DNA of 24,594 bases from Bacteroidota bacterium (GTDB taxonomy: Bacteria; Bacteroidota; Bacteroidia; Cytophagales; Cyclobacteriaceae): assembly GCA_023417785.1 (NCBI GenBank), contig JAEZEH010000149.1:1-24594 (forward strand). Reading direction: 5' to 3'. Both the position numbers and the translations under genes were made by a program. Under the pieces are notes generated by a model, which saw only the letters and a list, made by a program, of their open reading frames with translations, was not told where the DNA came from and did not search any database. Positions 14,000 to 23,419 of this stretch are shown piece by piece. Each line of letters begins with the position of its first letter. Position 1 is the stretch's first letter.

Positions 14000-16900
14000 T
14001 CAGAAATCAAATCCAAGCGTAAAGTGGAATTTCGGATCGAGAACCTCGTAGTTTTCAACCGGCCACGCAAGGTCAAACTTCATATAATATCCAAGGATAA
14101 CGGTGCGCATACCGACTCCGTAGCTGTAAAGCCATGGATTGAGGAAGTTCTTGATCTCGATCTCGAACGGTGAGGGGTATCCGCCAATTTTCTGGTAGCT
14201 AACGCTGTTCTCGGACGAGAATGGCGGTTTACCAGACCAGCTTGTTCCAACGTCATAGAACGCAATGAACTGCATGTTGCGCAGGAAGTTGGACGAAATT
14301 GGTCCGTTGGTCAAAGCCCTGATCAAAGGAACGCGAAGTTCAGCGTTACCAAGAATCACGCTGTTTCCAAATAGCGTAGCATAGTCAAATCCACGGAGAG
14401 ACGTCGCAAACTCGGCGAACAGAATGTCGGGATTCGCACTGTGGAAGCCAAGCGGATTCGGTACGCCGTTGCTGGTTTGGCCACCTGTACGTGAGTTGAA
14501 GAAAAGCCAGTTGTCCATCCCGCCCAACAGGTAAACCTTTGGTGACTGGCCGAAGAACGTTCCACCAAAACCGCGTACAGCGAACACAATTTCCTTATAG
14601 ATCTTCTGATAGTGACGTACGTCGATCGAGGCCTGGCTGAAGCTCTTGGACGGATCGTCCAGGCCCTGATAATGCTGGAACATTATCTTGCCCCTGCTGC
14701 CTTCAATCAGGTTAAGACCGGTGGAAACGCTGTTGTCGTAAACTATTTCTGATTTAACGCCGGCGTAGTAATCCGTAATCGGGTGTTTGCGCGGGGGGCC
14801 GGTGGGGTAGTCCCTTTCATCGAGGTCAACGGTACGGGTAAGTGCCGCGAATGGTTTCGCGGTTATCCTTAAACGGTCGGTTATCGGTAACGATGCACCT
14901 ATCTCAAACCGGTTTAATGAATAATGAAACACGAGAGGTTGCTCGCCGGGAATCTGGGGTTCCGCATCCATTCTTATTCCCTTTCGATCAAATCGAACGC
15001 TGAAGTCTACCAGAGAAGGCAGGTACTGAAATTCAGCGTAAGCGTTTCCGCCACTGCGAAGATTGACAGCCGTCATAATTCCGCCATAGAAGCGATAACT
15101 TTCAAGCATATCGTTCATCTGCGTCTCGATGGAAACCCCGAGATTACGGAGCGGATCAACAACCAGAGAGGTCACGAGGTTGTTATAACTGAATTTCGTT
15201 TCGTAGTTGAACGGCCCCGTCACACGGCTTTTGTCGCGTGCCTTCATGTAACGCGTGAGGAACGATTCATTCGGCTGTGTTTGCTTCACCGCTTCGTCCT
15301 CGAAGACATAATTATCTGTATTGACGACATCCTTCTGCGATTCCTGAGGAATGGGTTGAGAAACGTTAACAGAGTCCTTCGGAGTGAACAAGGAATCGGC
15401 CGCGGCTGGCAAAGTATCCGTAGGCACAGGTTCCGGCGAGACCTCCTGACGGGTACTATCAGAAGTTGTTTGCTGAGCCTCACGCAGGCGCGCATTGAGA
15501 AGGTCCTTGATGCTCATCGTACGATTGGTGTCGTCCTGAGTTTTTCGCTCGCGGATGACGCGGGCCTGCTGCAATTCCTTCCGACGCGTTGCCGGCGTAA
15601 ATACCTGGCGATTCAGATCGAAGCCCCGGTTGACAAAGATATTCTCACGAAAGTTTTTGTTCAACACGAAGGCCAGCGTCCTGTGGGTTGCGTTGAAATC
15701 ATAATTACTTATCCCGGAAGCATAGTTTGTAATCTGAGAATAGATGCCAGTTGTTCGATTATATCGGAACAGGTTGGTTATGCCGCGCTGATCGGAAAGA
15801 TAAATAATGTTGTTTTCGTCAATAGCCAGCGGTTGAAAGTCTTTACTCAACGTATTGGTGATCCGCTTCACGGTCAGGTTGGTGCTGTCGAGATCAAATA
15901 CGTAAAGGTTGTAGTTGTCGCTTAGTTTTTCGAATTCAGGTACGGTGGTCGCGCGTAGTGTATCGTTGGTTCGATTCGAGCTGAAGACAATCCGGTTTGT
16001 ATTGGGTATGAACGACGGATCCAGATCATCGTAAAGATCATTAGTGAGGCGGCGAACCCGGTCTCTGCGGGAACTCAGCAGGAACAAATCACTCTTCCCC
16101 TCAAAGTCTGCGCTTAACACTACCAGTCTTCCGTTGCTGGAAAACTCCATGCTGCTGATGTTGCTGAACCGTTCAAGCTGGCGGGGTAGTTTTGTGCGGG
16201 TGCTCAGGTCATACAACCAGAAAACATAATCACCATTTTTTACGGCGATTACGCCGAGTGTATTTTGGTCAGCCCACGAGATCAGGGGTAGTTTGTAGTC
16301 AACCCGTTGCTTGATGACCTTGCTTCCGCCGGATAGAATAACGCGTTCCCGGCCAGTACGAATGGATCGGACTTTTATCGTGTAATGACCACGGTCGTTT
16401 TCCGCGTAAGCGAGATATTCACCATCTGGACTCACTTTCACGGTGGTAAACTGCGTGGTCTTGTTACCCTGGTTCATTAACAGCGAATCCGCCGGATAGA
16501 TATAACTCTGGGTTGTTGTTTTCTGCATCTCACCGTAGTAACGGTACCACTCGCTCATGAGCTGCCGGAAACTGATGCCGAGGGTTATCGACACACTCTT
16601 TTCCTCGTTTCGTGTGACGCGGGTGTAGTTCAGGATATTGGCTACGCTGCTTTTCCCATATTTTTCGGCAACGAAATTCCAGATGGACTGCCCGACGATC
16701 GCGGCGTCGTCACCAGCGATTTTGGTGGCACGTTTCGCCCGGCGAGTCCTCATTAACTGCCGGATATAATCATCCATTTCCGCATTCCAGCCTTTGGACA
16801 CATAACGGGACGCACCATTCACAAACCAGTCGGGAAGGTTCATCAGGATCGAACTTTGAAACATGTCCTTCAGGTTTCCGCCGAACATCATTTCATTCAG

Positions 16901-17341
16901 CATCAGATCGCTGATCCGAAAAAGGAGTTCTTCCTTGAATTCCTGGGCAGTCCCCAGGTAGGCCACCTCAACATAAGGTTTTATAAATTCAGTTTCCCCG
17001 CCAACGTTAAACACCGTGTGGTTCAACCCAACATTACTTTGTCGCAGATCGGTAAGCGAATTATAAACGAAAACCTTCGTTTTGAAATAAGGCGGATAAC
17101 CAATCAGATCGGTAATCCGGTCGAATTCGGATTCGAGGTACTGTAATGCCTCGGATGCCACCGATTTTCTCCCATCGTAATAATATACGTCGAAGTTTTC
17201 GCCACTGAGGTAAAGCCAGTCAAATTGTCGATACTGGATTCTATTCTTACCGAATACTTCGCGGGCTTGCTGGGCGTGACCGGAAAGGAAGTGGAAAGTG
17301 GTCAGTATAAGAGTTATGTATAGCGCTCTTCGCAAATTCAT
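14000..17341 (-). CDS. TolB-like propeller with C-terminal outer-membrane barrel
   Basis: A 1113-aa exported protein with signal peptide (1-23, cleavage near SGHAQ). Residues 40-280 resemble a peptidase-MA (gluzincin) domain, but the expected HExxH position reads FKEELLFRI and the usual LPxWfxEG reads LPDWFVNGASRY (169-180), so the zinc ligands are missing. Residues about 295-585 hold TolB/PD40-type blades (KVSPDGEYLAYAEN, FSSNGRLVVLSA, NRIVFSSN, IIYLSDQRG). A Ser/Thr/Pro-rich charged linker covers about 590-705, and the remainder is strand-rich with alternating aromatic residues, ending in phenylalanine (FTLGFDF), as outer-membrane barrels do. The role is unknown; scaffold or envelope assembly is inferred. 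Its ATG overlaps the stop of the oxidoreductase upstream (ATGA). Confidence 0.85.
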   Translation of the reverse strand: MNLRRALYITLILTTFHFLSGHAQQAREVFGKNRIQYRQFDWLYLSGENFDVYYYDGRKSVASEALQYLESEFDRITDLIGYPPYFKTKVFVYNSLTDLRQSNVGLNHTVFNVGGETEFIKPYVEVAYLGTAQEFKEELLFRISDLMLNEMMFGGNLKDMFQSSILMNLPDWFVNGASRYVSKGWNAEMDDYIRQLMRTRRAKRATKIAGDDAAIVGQSIWNFVAEKYGKSSVANILNYTRVTRNEEKSVSITLGISFRQLMSEWYRYYGEMQKTTTQSYIYPADSLLMNQGNKTTQFTTVKVSPDGEYLAYAENDRGHYTIKVRSIRTGRERVILSGGSKVIKQRVDYKLPLISWADQNTLGVIAVKNGDYVFWLYDLSTRTKLPRQLERFSNISSMEFSSNGRLVVLSADFEGKSDLFLLSSRRDRVRRLTNDLYDDLDPSFIPNTNRIVFSSNRTNDTLRATTVPEFEKLSDNYNLYVFDLDSTNLTVKRITNTLSKDFQPLAIDENNIIYLSDQRGITNLFRYNRTTGIYSQITNYASGISNYDFNATHRTLAFVLNKNFRENIFVNRGFDLNRQVFTPATRRKELQQARVIRERKTQDDTNRTMSIKDLLNARLREAQQTTSDSTRQEVSPEPVPTDTLPAAADSLFTPKDSVNVSQPIPQESQKDVVNTDNYVFEDEAVKQTQPNESFLTRYMKARDKSRVTGPFNYETKFSYNNLVTSLVVDPLRNLGVSIETQMNDMLESYRFYGGIMTAVNLRSGGNAYAEFQYLPSLVDFSVRFDRKGIRMDAEPQIPGEQPLVFHYSLNRFEIGASLPITDRLRITAKPFAALTRTVDLDERDYPTGPPRKHPITDYYAGVKSEIVYDNSVSTGLNLIEGSRGKIMFQHYQGLDDPSKSFSQASIDVRHYQKIYKEIVFAVRGFGGTFFGQSPKVYLLGGMDNWLFFNSRTGGQTSNGVPNPLGFHSANPDILFAEFATSLRGFDYATLFGNSVILGNAELRVPLIRALTNGPISSNFLRNMQFIAFYDVGTSWSGKPPFSSENSVSYQKIGGYPSPFEIEIKNFLNPWLYSYGVGMRTVILGYYMKFDLAWPVENYEVLDPKFHFTLGFDF

Positions 17342-18408
17342 ATTTGTTCAGGGGAACCCCAATATAATGATTTAAAACGTTCAATGTCCACCTCTTTGTG
17401 AAGCTCACCCTTATTTTCCAACCAGTGGATCAATACCTGCGAAAAATAAGGTGCCAGACTTATGCCTTTAGTGCCCAGGCCATTAAAAACTATTATGTTT
17501 TTATGCACAGGGTGGCTCCCTAAAATCGGACGCCGATCGGGGGTGGTAGGACGAAAGCCCCACTGGTGGCCAGTCACCTCGAAAGGCTCCGGAAACAGTT
17601 CGGCAGTTTTCAATTCAAGTTCTTTCCTCGCTTTCCCGGTCGGGCCTTCTGTCCGGTCGTGGAAGTCGTATGTTGAACCAACCCGCCAGGAATTCGAGTC
17701 CATGGCCGGCACCATATACACCCCCCGGTTAACAACAATTTTTTCGGAAAAGTTATTCCGGATTGAAATTGTTTCCCCTTTCAAGGCGCGAATGGGTAGC
17801 CAGCCAAACCACTTGTTTTGGTGTACTCCGGAACAAATGATCAGACCTTTTGCCTGGATTTCACCATAACGAATAAACTGGCCTTCTATTACAATCTCTC
17901 GTGTATCCAAAGGTGTTTGAATTAGTCGGGCGCGCTGCTGAATCAATCTGGAGACGGCGTCCACATACCGGTTGGTCTCAACGTAGCCGCAGTTCTTCAA
18001 CAATAGCCCTCCGAAAGGATTTTTTACGTGCCCCCATACGGGCTGAGTGTGGATTTTCTCAATATACGGGGTATAGGCAGGTTCGGCACTTCGGGCCATC
18101 CATTCATTCTGCTCCTCAATGGAGAGAAACGGTCTGTACAGAGGTATTTCGTGAAAAAAATGCTCCCCCGTCTCATTTTCCACCTCCCGGTAAAACCGCT
18201 GGAGGTACGGAAACAACGTGTCGGCCAGCCAGGTCTTGACCATTTTTTTACCAGTGACAGGGTTGAACAGGCCGGCCGCGATGCGGGAAGAGTTGTTTGA
18301 TGACGGGTCATCAAAAACGACAATAGACTTGTTCCTCCGCAGCAGCTGCACCGCCACTGCCGATCCGGCAAGTCCCTGCCCAGCTAAAATGTAATCAACC
18401 TCTGTCAT
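17338..18408 (-). CDS. FAD-dependent oxidoreductase (DAO family)
   Basis: A 356-aa flavoprotein of the D-amino-acid oxidase/glycine oxidase superfamily. The N-terminal FAD-binding motif is ILAGQGLAGSAVA (7-19), followed by SSRIAAGLFNPVTGKKMVKTW, which matches the conserved second FAD contact of DAO proteins. The C-terminal part has GFRPTTPDRRPILG and VFNGLGTKGISLAPYFS, the typical flavin-closing region. Such enzymes oxidise amines; the substrate cannot be told, though the sequence has a flavour of the MnmC C-terminal domain. It begins 65 nt after the DUF2723 gene, behind a terminator, and is the first gene of a probable operon, coupled to the propeller-barrel gene by a 4-nt overlap. Confidence 0.85.
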   Translation of the reverse strand: MTEVDYILAGQGLAGSAVAVQLLRRNKSIVVFDDPSSNNSSRIAAGLFNPVTGKKMVKTWLADTLFPYLQRFYREVENETGEHFFHEIPLYRPFLSIEEQNEWMARSAEPAYTPYIEKIHTQPVWGHVKNPFGGLLLKNCGYVETNRYVDAVSRLIQQRARLIQTPLDTREIVIEGQFIRYGEIQAKGLIICSGVHQNKWFGWLPIRALKGETISIRNNFSEKIVVNRGVYMVPAMDSNSWRVGSTYDFHDRTEGPTGKARKELELKTAELFPEPFEVTGHQWGFRPTTPDRRPILGSHPVHKNIIVFNGLGTKGISLAPYFSQVLIHWLENKGELHKEVDIERFKSLYWGSPEQI

Positions 18409-18435
18409 GCCGGCTCTTTGAAAACCTCACTCAAC

Positions 18436-18466
18436 AAAAAAAAGGCAGTGCAAAGACCGCCTTTTT
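18436..18466 (-). terminator. Intrinsic terminator after the DUF2723 gene
   Basis: On the minus strand AAAAAGGCGGT (18466-18456) pairs with ACTGCCTTTTT (18449-18439), 11 pairs with one G-U and a 6-nt loop, followed by further Ts to 18436. It lies 8 nt after the stop of the DUF2723 gene and separates it from the oxidoreductase. Confidence 0.85.
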
Positions 18467-18473
18467 GATACTG

Positions 18474-21449
18474 TTAAAATCCCGATCGATCCATCAGCAT
18501 CCGAAGTGTTGCATCGTGTTTGCCATAGGATTCTTCGATCTTTTTCGCCAGCTCCGTTTCACCGTATTCGTATAACGACCTCTGCAACTCGCCAAGAATG
18601 ACAATGTTTACCTGCAGTTCGCGGCCATAGTCTTGCTCAGCTATGTAATATTCCGCCATTTCATCTGCACGGGGCCACATGATGTTAGCTATTTCGATTG
18701 CTTTCTCACGTTGCCCGACTTCAAAAAGGAAGCGTACTGCCTGTGCCGTGGAAAAGTCGAAATTCACCCCTTCGTCGGGCATCACTTTCAAAGAATAGAG
18801 TAACACCTCGCGCGCACGGGTAGTATCTCCGACCAGCACCAGATTCTCGACCAGCGAATTCACGCTGCTGCGGTGATTGAGTACGAAGTTGCGATAGTCG
18901 GGACTGTAATAAACGTCACTCCTGTCGAGGTTCCTGTACTGGAATTTTGTCATGATATTCTCATAACTCGCCTCCGTATTGACCAGCTCAAACTGATTCA
19001 TTGGCAACGGACTATAGATCGGCAGAATTCGATATGCGTTACCTTCCTGGACCACATGCCGGCTGAGGTCGACATTAAACTGTGATAGCGATGTGTTGTT
19101 CACATACAAAGGTCTTTCCCAGTCCGTTGTGGCCAGCAGATCTAGCATGGCAAGATCCTTTTTTTCCAGGCCGTTACCCCGAACGCGAAGCCGCAGTTCC
19201 GGCACAATAAGACTATCCAATGCTTCGGGCACAATACCCGATGCGCGTACCTTGTCAACATCCACCTTCAGGACGATTTCCTTGGTGGGAAGCATGTTGC
19301 GTGTACCGCCATAGTTGGGGTGGAGCAGATTGCGGTTGTTTTCTTTAAGAAGCTGCAGAAATCGTTTCAGCTCCATCTGCTTTACACCGGCATCATAAAA
19401 AGGAAGATAATCGTTTAGTCCACCCTGGCGGTAGTTTTCCAATGGCAACGTGTACTTGAAGGGTTGCGACTCATAATGTTGTTGCAGCGTTTGTTCAATA
19501 TACCAATCGGTGTTATAGTAGCTCAACACAATTACGCGTACGTCTGTACGAACGCCCTCCACCTCCTGAGCGTACCACAAAGGGAAGGTGTCATTATCTC
19601 CGCCCGTGAACAGTACGGCATTTGGCGCGCAACTTTCCAGGTAATTGATCGCCGAGTCTACCGAGAAGAAACGGTCAGAACGATCGTGATCATCCCAGCC
19701 TTGCTGAGCCATTAAAACAGGGGCAGTGAGGCCGATGAGGGTGGCGATGATGGCGGCGACCTTGAGATTCTTCGTGGCTTTCGTAAGCCACTCGGACAGT
19801 GCAATGACTGAGAATCCTATCCAGATAGCGAATGCATAATACGATCCGGCATAAATGTAATCCCTTTCGCGCGGCTCGACTGGTGGCGAATTCAGATAGA
19901 CAACCAGAGCAACACCCGTCAGAACGAATAGCAGTCCTACAACGACGAAGCTACGCGTATTATGAACGGATTGATAGAACAATCCGACGAGCCCGAGGAT
20001 AAACGGGATCATAAAGAAGTTGTTTCTAGCCTTGTTTTCCTCGAGTTGTTTTGGAAGAACCTTACCCCAGCTGGACGGACGCAGCCAATCTGCGTTCTGA
20101 ATATCGCTTTCACGTCCGGCGAAATTGAACATCAGATACCTGAGATACATGTGGCCGATCTGATGCTGAAACATGAAGCCGAGGTTGTCGGTGATCCAGT
20201 TTGGTTTTTCATTTTGACGAAGGCCCAATCGGTCGCGGTAAATCTGTTGATGCTGGGGATCGCTGCTCCAGATACGGGGCAGCAACGTTTGATCCTTTGA
20301 ATCATAAACGTATTCGAACTTTCGATCCTTTACTTCGTATTTCTCCGGGCCTTTATAGTAAACATTTTCACCTTCCTTGTAATCTGTTGGCTGGGCGAAA
20401 AAATAGGGTCCGTATAACAAAGGCCTGCTTCCGTATTGCTCACGCTTAAGGTAGCTCACGAAGCTCATCACATCCGAAGGAGCATTTTCATTGATCGGCG
20501 GATTGTAGTTCGAACGGATCAAAACAATGGTGTATGACGCGTAACCAATGAGTATAAAAGCGACGGCGTTCAGAAAGGTATTCAATACCACCTTTTTGTG
20601 ACGCTGGGTGTATACAATACCATAGACCAGCAAACCCAGGATGGCAAGTGCGAAGACCGCAGCTCCGGAGTTAAACGGAAGTCCCAGGCTGTTGACAAAG
20701 AAAACCTCAAACTTTCCTGCAAATGTGGGTAGCCCCGGAATAATCAGTTCGTTGATGAAATAGATAATAAGCAAACTGATCACCAGCGTGACCGCTATGC
20801 CCATCGGGGTAGGCTTGTATTTCTTAAAATAGTAAATCAACGAAAGTGCCGGTATGGTAACCAGGTTGAGCAAGTGGACGCCGATCGAAAGTCCCATCAT
20901 GTAAAAGATCAGCAACAACCACCGATTCGCCGCCGATTCGTCTTCAATCAGTTCCCACTTCAGCATGGCCCATACCACGAAGGCGGTAAAGAACGAAGAC
21001 ATTGCATATACCTCAGCTTCCACTGCCGAAAACCACGCAGACTCGGAGAAGGTGTAAGCCAGCGAACCTACAAGTCCCGCGCCGACGAGTACCCACATCT
21101 GTGGTTGTGTGATATCTTGGAGTCGCGCTACTTTCAAAAGTTTACGGCCCAGAAGGACGATGGACCAGAACAGGAACATGGAACAGAACGCACTCGAAAG
21201 CACACTGCTGAAGTTGATCCAATAGGCAACTTTAGTAACGTCGCCCAGGGCCAGAAAAGAAAACATCCTTCCGATGAGAAGATAGAAGGGTGCCCCGGGA
21301 GGATGGGGAACTTCCAGCTTGTAGGATACGGCGATGAACTCTCCGCAATCCCAATAACTGGCCGTTTCTTCCATTGTTAACCAGTAACCGATAAATGCTA
21401 TTGCGAAGACTACCCAGCCGGCAATGTTATTAACACGTTGAAAACCCAT
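18474..21449 (-). CDS. DUF2723 (GT117, TMEM260-like) membrane glycosyltransferase candidate
   Basis: A 991-aa polytopic membrane protein with about a dozen helices between residues 10 and 590. The diagnostic DUF2723 motif occupies 27-60: EETASYWDCGEFIA followed by YKLEVPHPPGAPFYLLIGR, a loop with acidic residues like those used by GT-C glycosyltransferases. DUF2723 is CAZy family GT117, whose animal member TMEM260 is a protein O-mannosyltransferase; a similar role in cell-envelope glycosylation is inferred here. After the helices comes a periplasmic region (FTGGDNDTFPLWYAQ near 615) and a helical C-terminal repeat region. The gene has its own terminator. It is divergent from a DegT-type sugar aminotransferase, which weakly supports a glycan role. 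Confidence 0.85.
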   Translation of the reverse strand: MGFQRVNNIAGWVVFAIAFIGYWLTMEETASYWDCGEFIAVSYKLEVPHPPGAPFYLLIGRMFSFLALGDVTKVAYWINFSSVLSSAFCSMFLFWSIVLLGRKLLKVARLQDITQPQMWVLVGAGLVGSLAYTFSESAWFSAVEAEVYAMSSFFTAFVVWAMLKWELIEDESAANRWLLLIFYMMGLSIGVHLLNLVTIPALSLIYYFKKYKPTPMGIAVTLVISLLIIYFINELIIPGLPTFAGKFEVFFVNSLGLPFNSGAAVFALAILGLLVYGIVYTQRHKKVVLNTFLNAVAFILIGYASYTIVLIRSNYNPPINENAPSDVMSFVSYLKREQYGSRPLLYGPYFFAQPTDYKEGENVYYKGPEKYEVKDRKFEYVYDSKDQTLLPRIWSSDPQHQQIYRDRLGLRQNEKPNWITDNLGFMFQHQIGHMYLRYLMFNFAGRESDIQNADWLRPSSWGKVLPKQLEENKARNNFFMIPFILGLVGLFYQSVHNTRSFVVVGLLFVLTGVALVVYLNSPPVEPRERDYIYAGSYYAFAIWIGFSVIALSEWLTKATKNLKVAAIIATLIGLTAPVLMAQQGWDDHDRSDRFFSVDSAINYLESCAPNAVLFTGGDNDTFPLWYAQEVEGVRTDVRVIVLSYYNTDWYIEQTLQQHYESQPFKYTLPLENYRQGGLNDYLPFYDAGVKQMELKRFLQLLKENNRNLLHPNYGGTRNMLPTKEIVLKVDVDKVRASGIVPEALDSLIVPELRLRVRGNGLEKKDLAMLDLLATTDWERPLYVNNTSLSQFNVDLSRHVVQEGNAYRILPIYSPLPMNQFELVNTEASYENIMTKFQYRNLDRSDVYYSPDYRNFVLNHRSSVNSLVENLVLVGDTTRAREVLLYSLKVMPDEGVNFDFSTAQAVRFLFEVGQREKAIEIANIMWPRADEMAEYYIAEQDYGRELQVNIVILGELQRSLYEYGETELAKKIEESYGKHDATLRMLMDRSGF

Positions 21450-21616
21450 TGTTTATGACCTTCTGTATTTTAAAAGCCCGAAAATAACGGAATTTTTACT
21501 TTTTGCGCCCTTTTAATTTACAAGGGTGGTAGTGGCCGCCGAATTGTCCCGTTGCGTCCTTTCGAATACCACTTCAAATTCCGTATTTACGATGATGACA
21601 AAACGCTTTTAGTTCA

Positions 21617-22723
21617 GTGGACGCCATTCCCTTTCTGAATCTTGAATTCCAGCACAATCAGATCCGACAGGCAGTTTCTGACGCAATAATGTCGGTCTAC
21701 GACAGGAATCGTTTTATCCTCGATCACGAAGTGTTGCGCTTTGAAAAAACCTGGGCAGCTTACACCGGCACACCTCATTGCGTCGGCGTTGGCAACGGGC
21801 TGGACGCCCTTACGCTTTCCCTCATGGCATGTTCTGTTTCCGCCGAAGATGAAGTGATTGTTCCCGCACATACATTTTTTGCCACGTGGCTGGCGATAGC
21901 GCGCTGTGGTGCAAAACCGGTCCCGGTGGATGCAGATCAAAATACCTTCAATATCGATACTGAAAAGATTGCTGAACGCATAACTCCCGGGACTCGGGCA
22001 ATCGTGCCGGTCCATCTGTACGGGCAACCTTGCGACATGACCCGAATAATGGATATCGCCGAAAAGAACCGGCTGCTGGTGGTTGAAGACAATGCCCAGG
22101 CACAGGGAGCGAGCTGGCTGCAGCAACGAACGGGTGGATTTGGGGTGGTCAACGCGACGAGTTTTTATCCTACAAAGAATCTCGGCGCCTTGGGGGATGG
22201 TGGCGCAGTGACGTTGTTTGATTCTGAAAAGGCTGATTTTGTCCGCCGTAATCGGCATTACGGTATGGAACCGAAAGATGTTTTTCCGGACCGCGGACTG
22301 AACTCACGCCTGGACGAAATTCAGGCGGCTATACTCAGCGTGAAACTCGCGAAGCTTGACGAATGGAATGTAACGCGTCGCGAAATTGCCGATCGATATC
22401 TGCAGAAACTTTCAGGGGTCGGGGATTTGATCCTCCCTCTTTCGGAAAAAGAAGCTTACCATGTGTATCACTTGTTCGTTGTGCGCTCCGAAAAGCGAGA
22501 CCAACTCAAGGCCTGGCTCGGAAAACATCGGATAGGGACAGTGATTCATTATCCTTCGCCACCGCATCTTCAGCCGGCTTTTGCTGATCTTGGTTACCAA
22601 AAAGGAGCATTTCCCGTCGCAGAGGCGATAGCCGAAACCGCATTGAGTCTGCCGCTATGGCCTGGAATGACGGACGATCAGGTCGATATGATATGTGAAC
22701 GAATCACAGATTTTTTCAGGTGA
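21617..22723 (+). CDS. DegT/DnrJ/EryC1/StrS-family sugar aminotransferase
   Basis: A 368-aa PLP-dependent aminotransferase that would transfer an amino group to a nucleotide-linked keto-sugar, for surface polysaccharide or glycoprotein glycans. Family motifs are PFLNLEFQ (5-12), CVGVGNGLDAL (55-65), PAHTFFAT (83-90), PVHLYGQPCDM (131-141), VVEDNAQAQGA with D158 (155-165), PLP lysine K187 in SFYPTKNLGALGDGGA, RNRHYGM and GLNSRLDEIQAA. The start is GTG at 21617 (read as Met); no in-frame ATG gives the conserved N-terminus. The sequence is closest in feel to dTDP-3-keto-6-deoxyhexose transaminases, but the exact sugar is not decidable. No other sugar-nucleotide genes are in the window. Confidence 0.92.
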   Translation: MDAIPFLNLEFQHNQIRQAVSDAIMSVYDRNRFILDHEVLRFEKTWAAYTGTPHCVGVGNGLDALTLSLMACSVSAEDEVIVPAHTFFATWLAIARCGAKPVPVDADQNTFNIDTEKIAERITPGTRAIVPVHLYGQPCDMTRIMDIAEKNRLLVVEDNAQAQGASWLQQRTGGFGVVNATSFYPTKNLGALGDGGAVTLFDSEKADFVRRNRHYGMEPKDVFPDRGLNSRLDEIQAAILSVKLAKLDEWNVTRREIADRYLQKLSGVGDLILPLSEKEAYHVYHLFVVRSEKRDQLKAWLGKHRIGTVIHYPSPPHLQPAFADLGYQKGAFPVAEAIAETALSLPLWPGMTDDQVDMICERITDFFR

Positions 22724-22724
22724 C

Positions 22725-23363
22725 CTATTTATATACGGTGATGTAGAAAAGGAGCCAGAGGAAGAAGATCAGGATGTACGAGCAGGCAACAATAATCCAG
22801 ACATACTTTTTATCCTTACGTGCCCAGTGATGGATGCCCTCAACCAGGACAAACCAGTAGGCGATTTCGAAGAGGTTAAGCGCACGGAGGGGGTATGCGT
22901 ACCGCTTGTCCATCATGTCGTAGTCGACGAAATGAATTAGTGAAAGTGGATAAAAGCTACCTATGTCATGATACGTTGGATCTTTATGAAAAAACAAAAA
23001 CCAGCATATCTTGATGACTTCGGGGATCAGGAAAATGTATTCAGCCGTAAGCACAACTGCCCAGGATTGCGCGTAGGTCACGCGGTATCCGAACATAAAA
23101 CACCCCGTCCATACAACAAAGGCGATGATTGTTACTTTCCATAGATAGACGAAAGGAATAGAGAGGAACTTTAATCCGCTGATTATTCTTAAAATGAACC
23201 CTTCCGGCCGATCCTGGAGGAATTCAAACGCGGCTGTCTGATGTTCAATGAAAGTAACTTTGATATAGAGCAGCAGTAAGGTGGAGAGGCACAGGAGAAT
23301 GAACAGGAGCTTTTTGTCGGCAGAAAAGAATGACTTAGTTTCGTGGGTCAGTGGCTGGTTCAT
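22725..23363 (-). CDS. Five-helix integral membrane protein, unknown function
   Basis: A 212-aa protein I do not recognise with certainty. A polar N-terminus (MNQPLTHETKSFFSADKK) is followed by hydrophobic segments at about 19-36, 66-90, 101-124, 160-178 and 187-209, so five membrane helices. A loop with HKDPTYHDIGSFYPLSLIHF lies between helices three and four. The arrangement resembles small Yip1-like membrane proteins but I cannot confirm that. It converges with the aminotransferase gene, with only 1 bp between stop codons and no room for a terminator, and is divergent from the secreted repeat protein at 23420. Confidence 0.75.
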   Translation of the reverse strand: MNQPLTHETKSFFSADKKLLFILLCLSTLLLLYIKVTFIEHQTAAFEFLQDRPEGFILRIISGLKFLSIPFVYLWKVTIIAFVVWTGCFMFGYRVTYAQSWAVVLTAEYIFLIPEVIKICWFLFFHKDPTYHDIGSFYPLSLIHFVDYDMMDKRYAYPLRALNLFEIAYWFVLVEGIHHWARKDKKYVWIIVACSYILIFFLWLLFYITVYK

Positions 23364-23419
23364 AACTGTCCTAAATGAGTATAATAAAATCAGAAATCAG
23401 GAGTTGACGTTTGGTAAAT

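Noticed and set aside
14924..15925. A 333-codon open frame on the plus strand, opposite the propeller-barrel gene
   Set aside because: It lies entirely antisense to a protein with signal peptide and recognisable propeller blades; its translation shows no domain and looks like a codon-bias shadow.
21614..22258. A 214-codon minus-strand frame opposite the sugar aminotransferase
   Set aside because: The plus strand carries every DegT motif including the PLP lysine; the antisense translation is Cys/His/Arg-rich with no family features.
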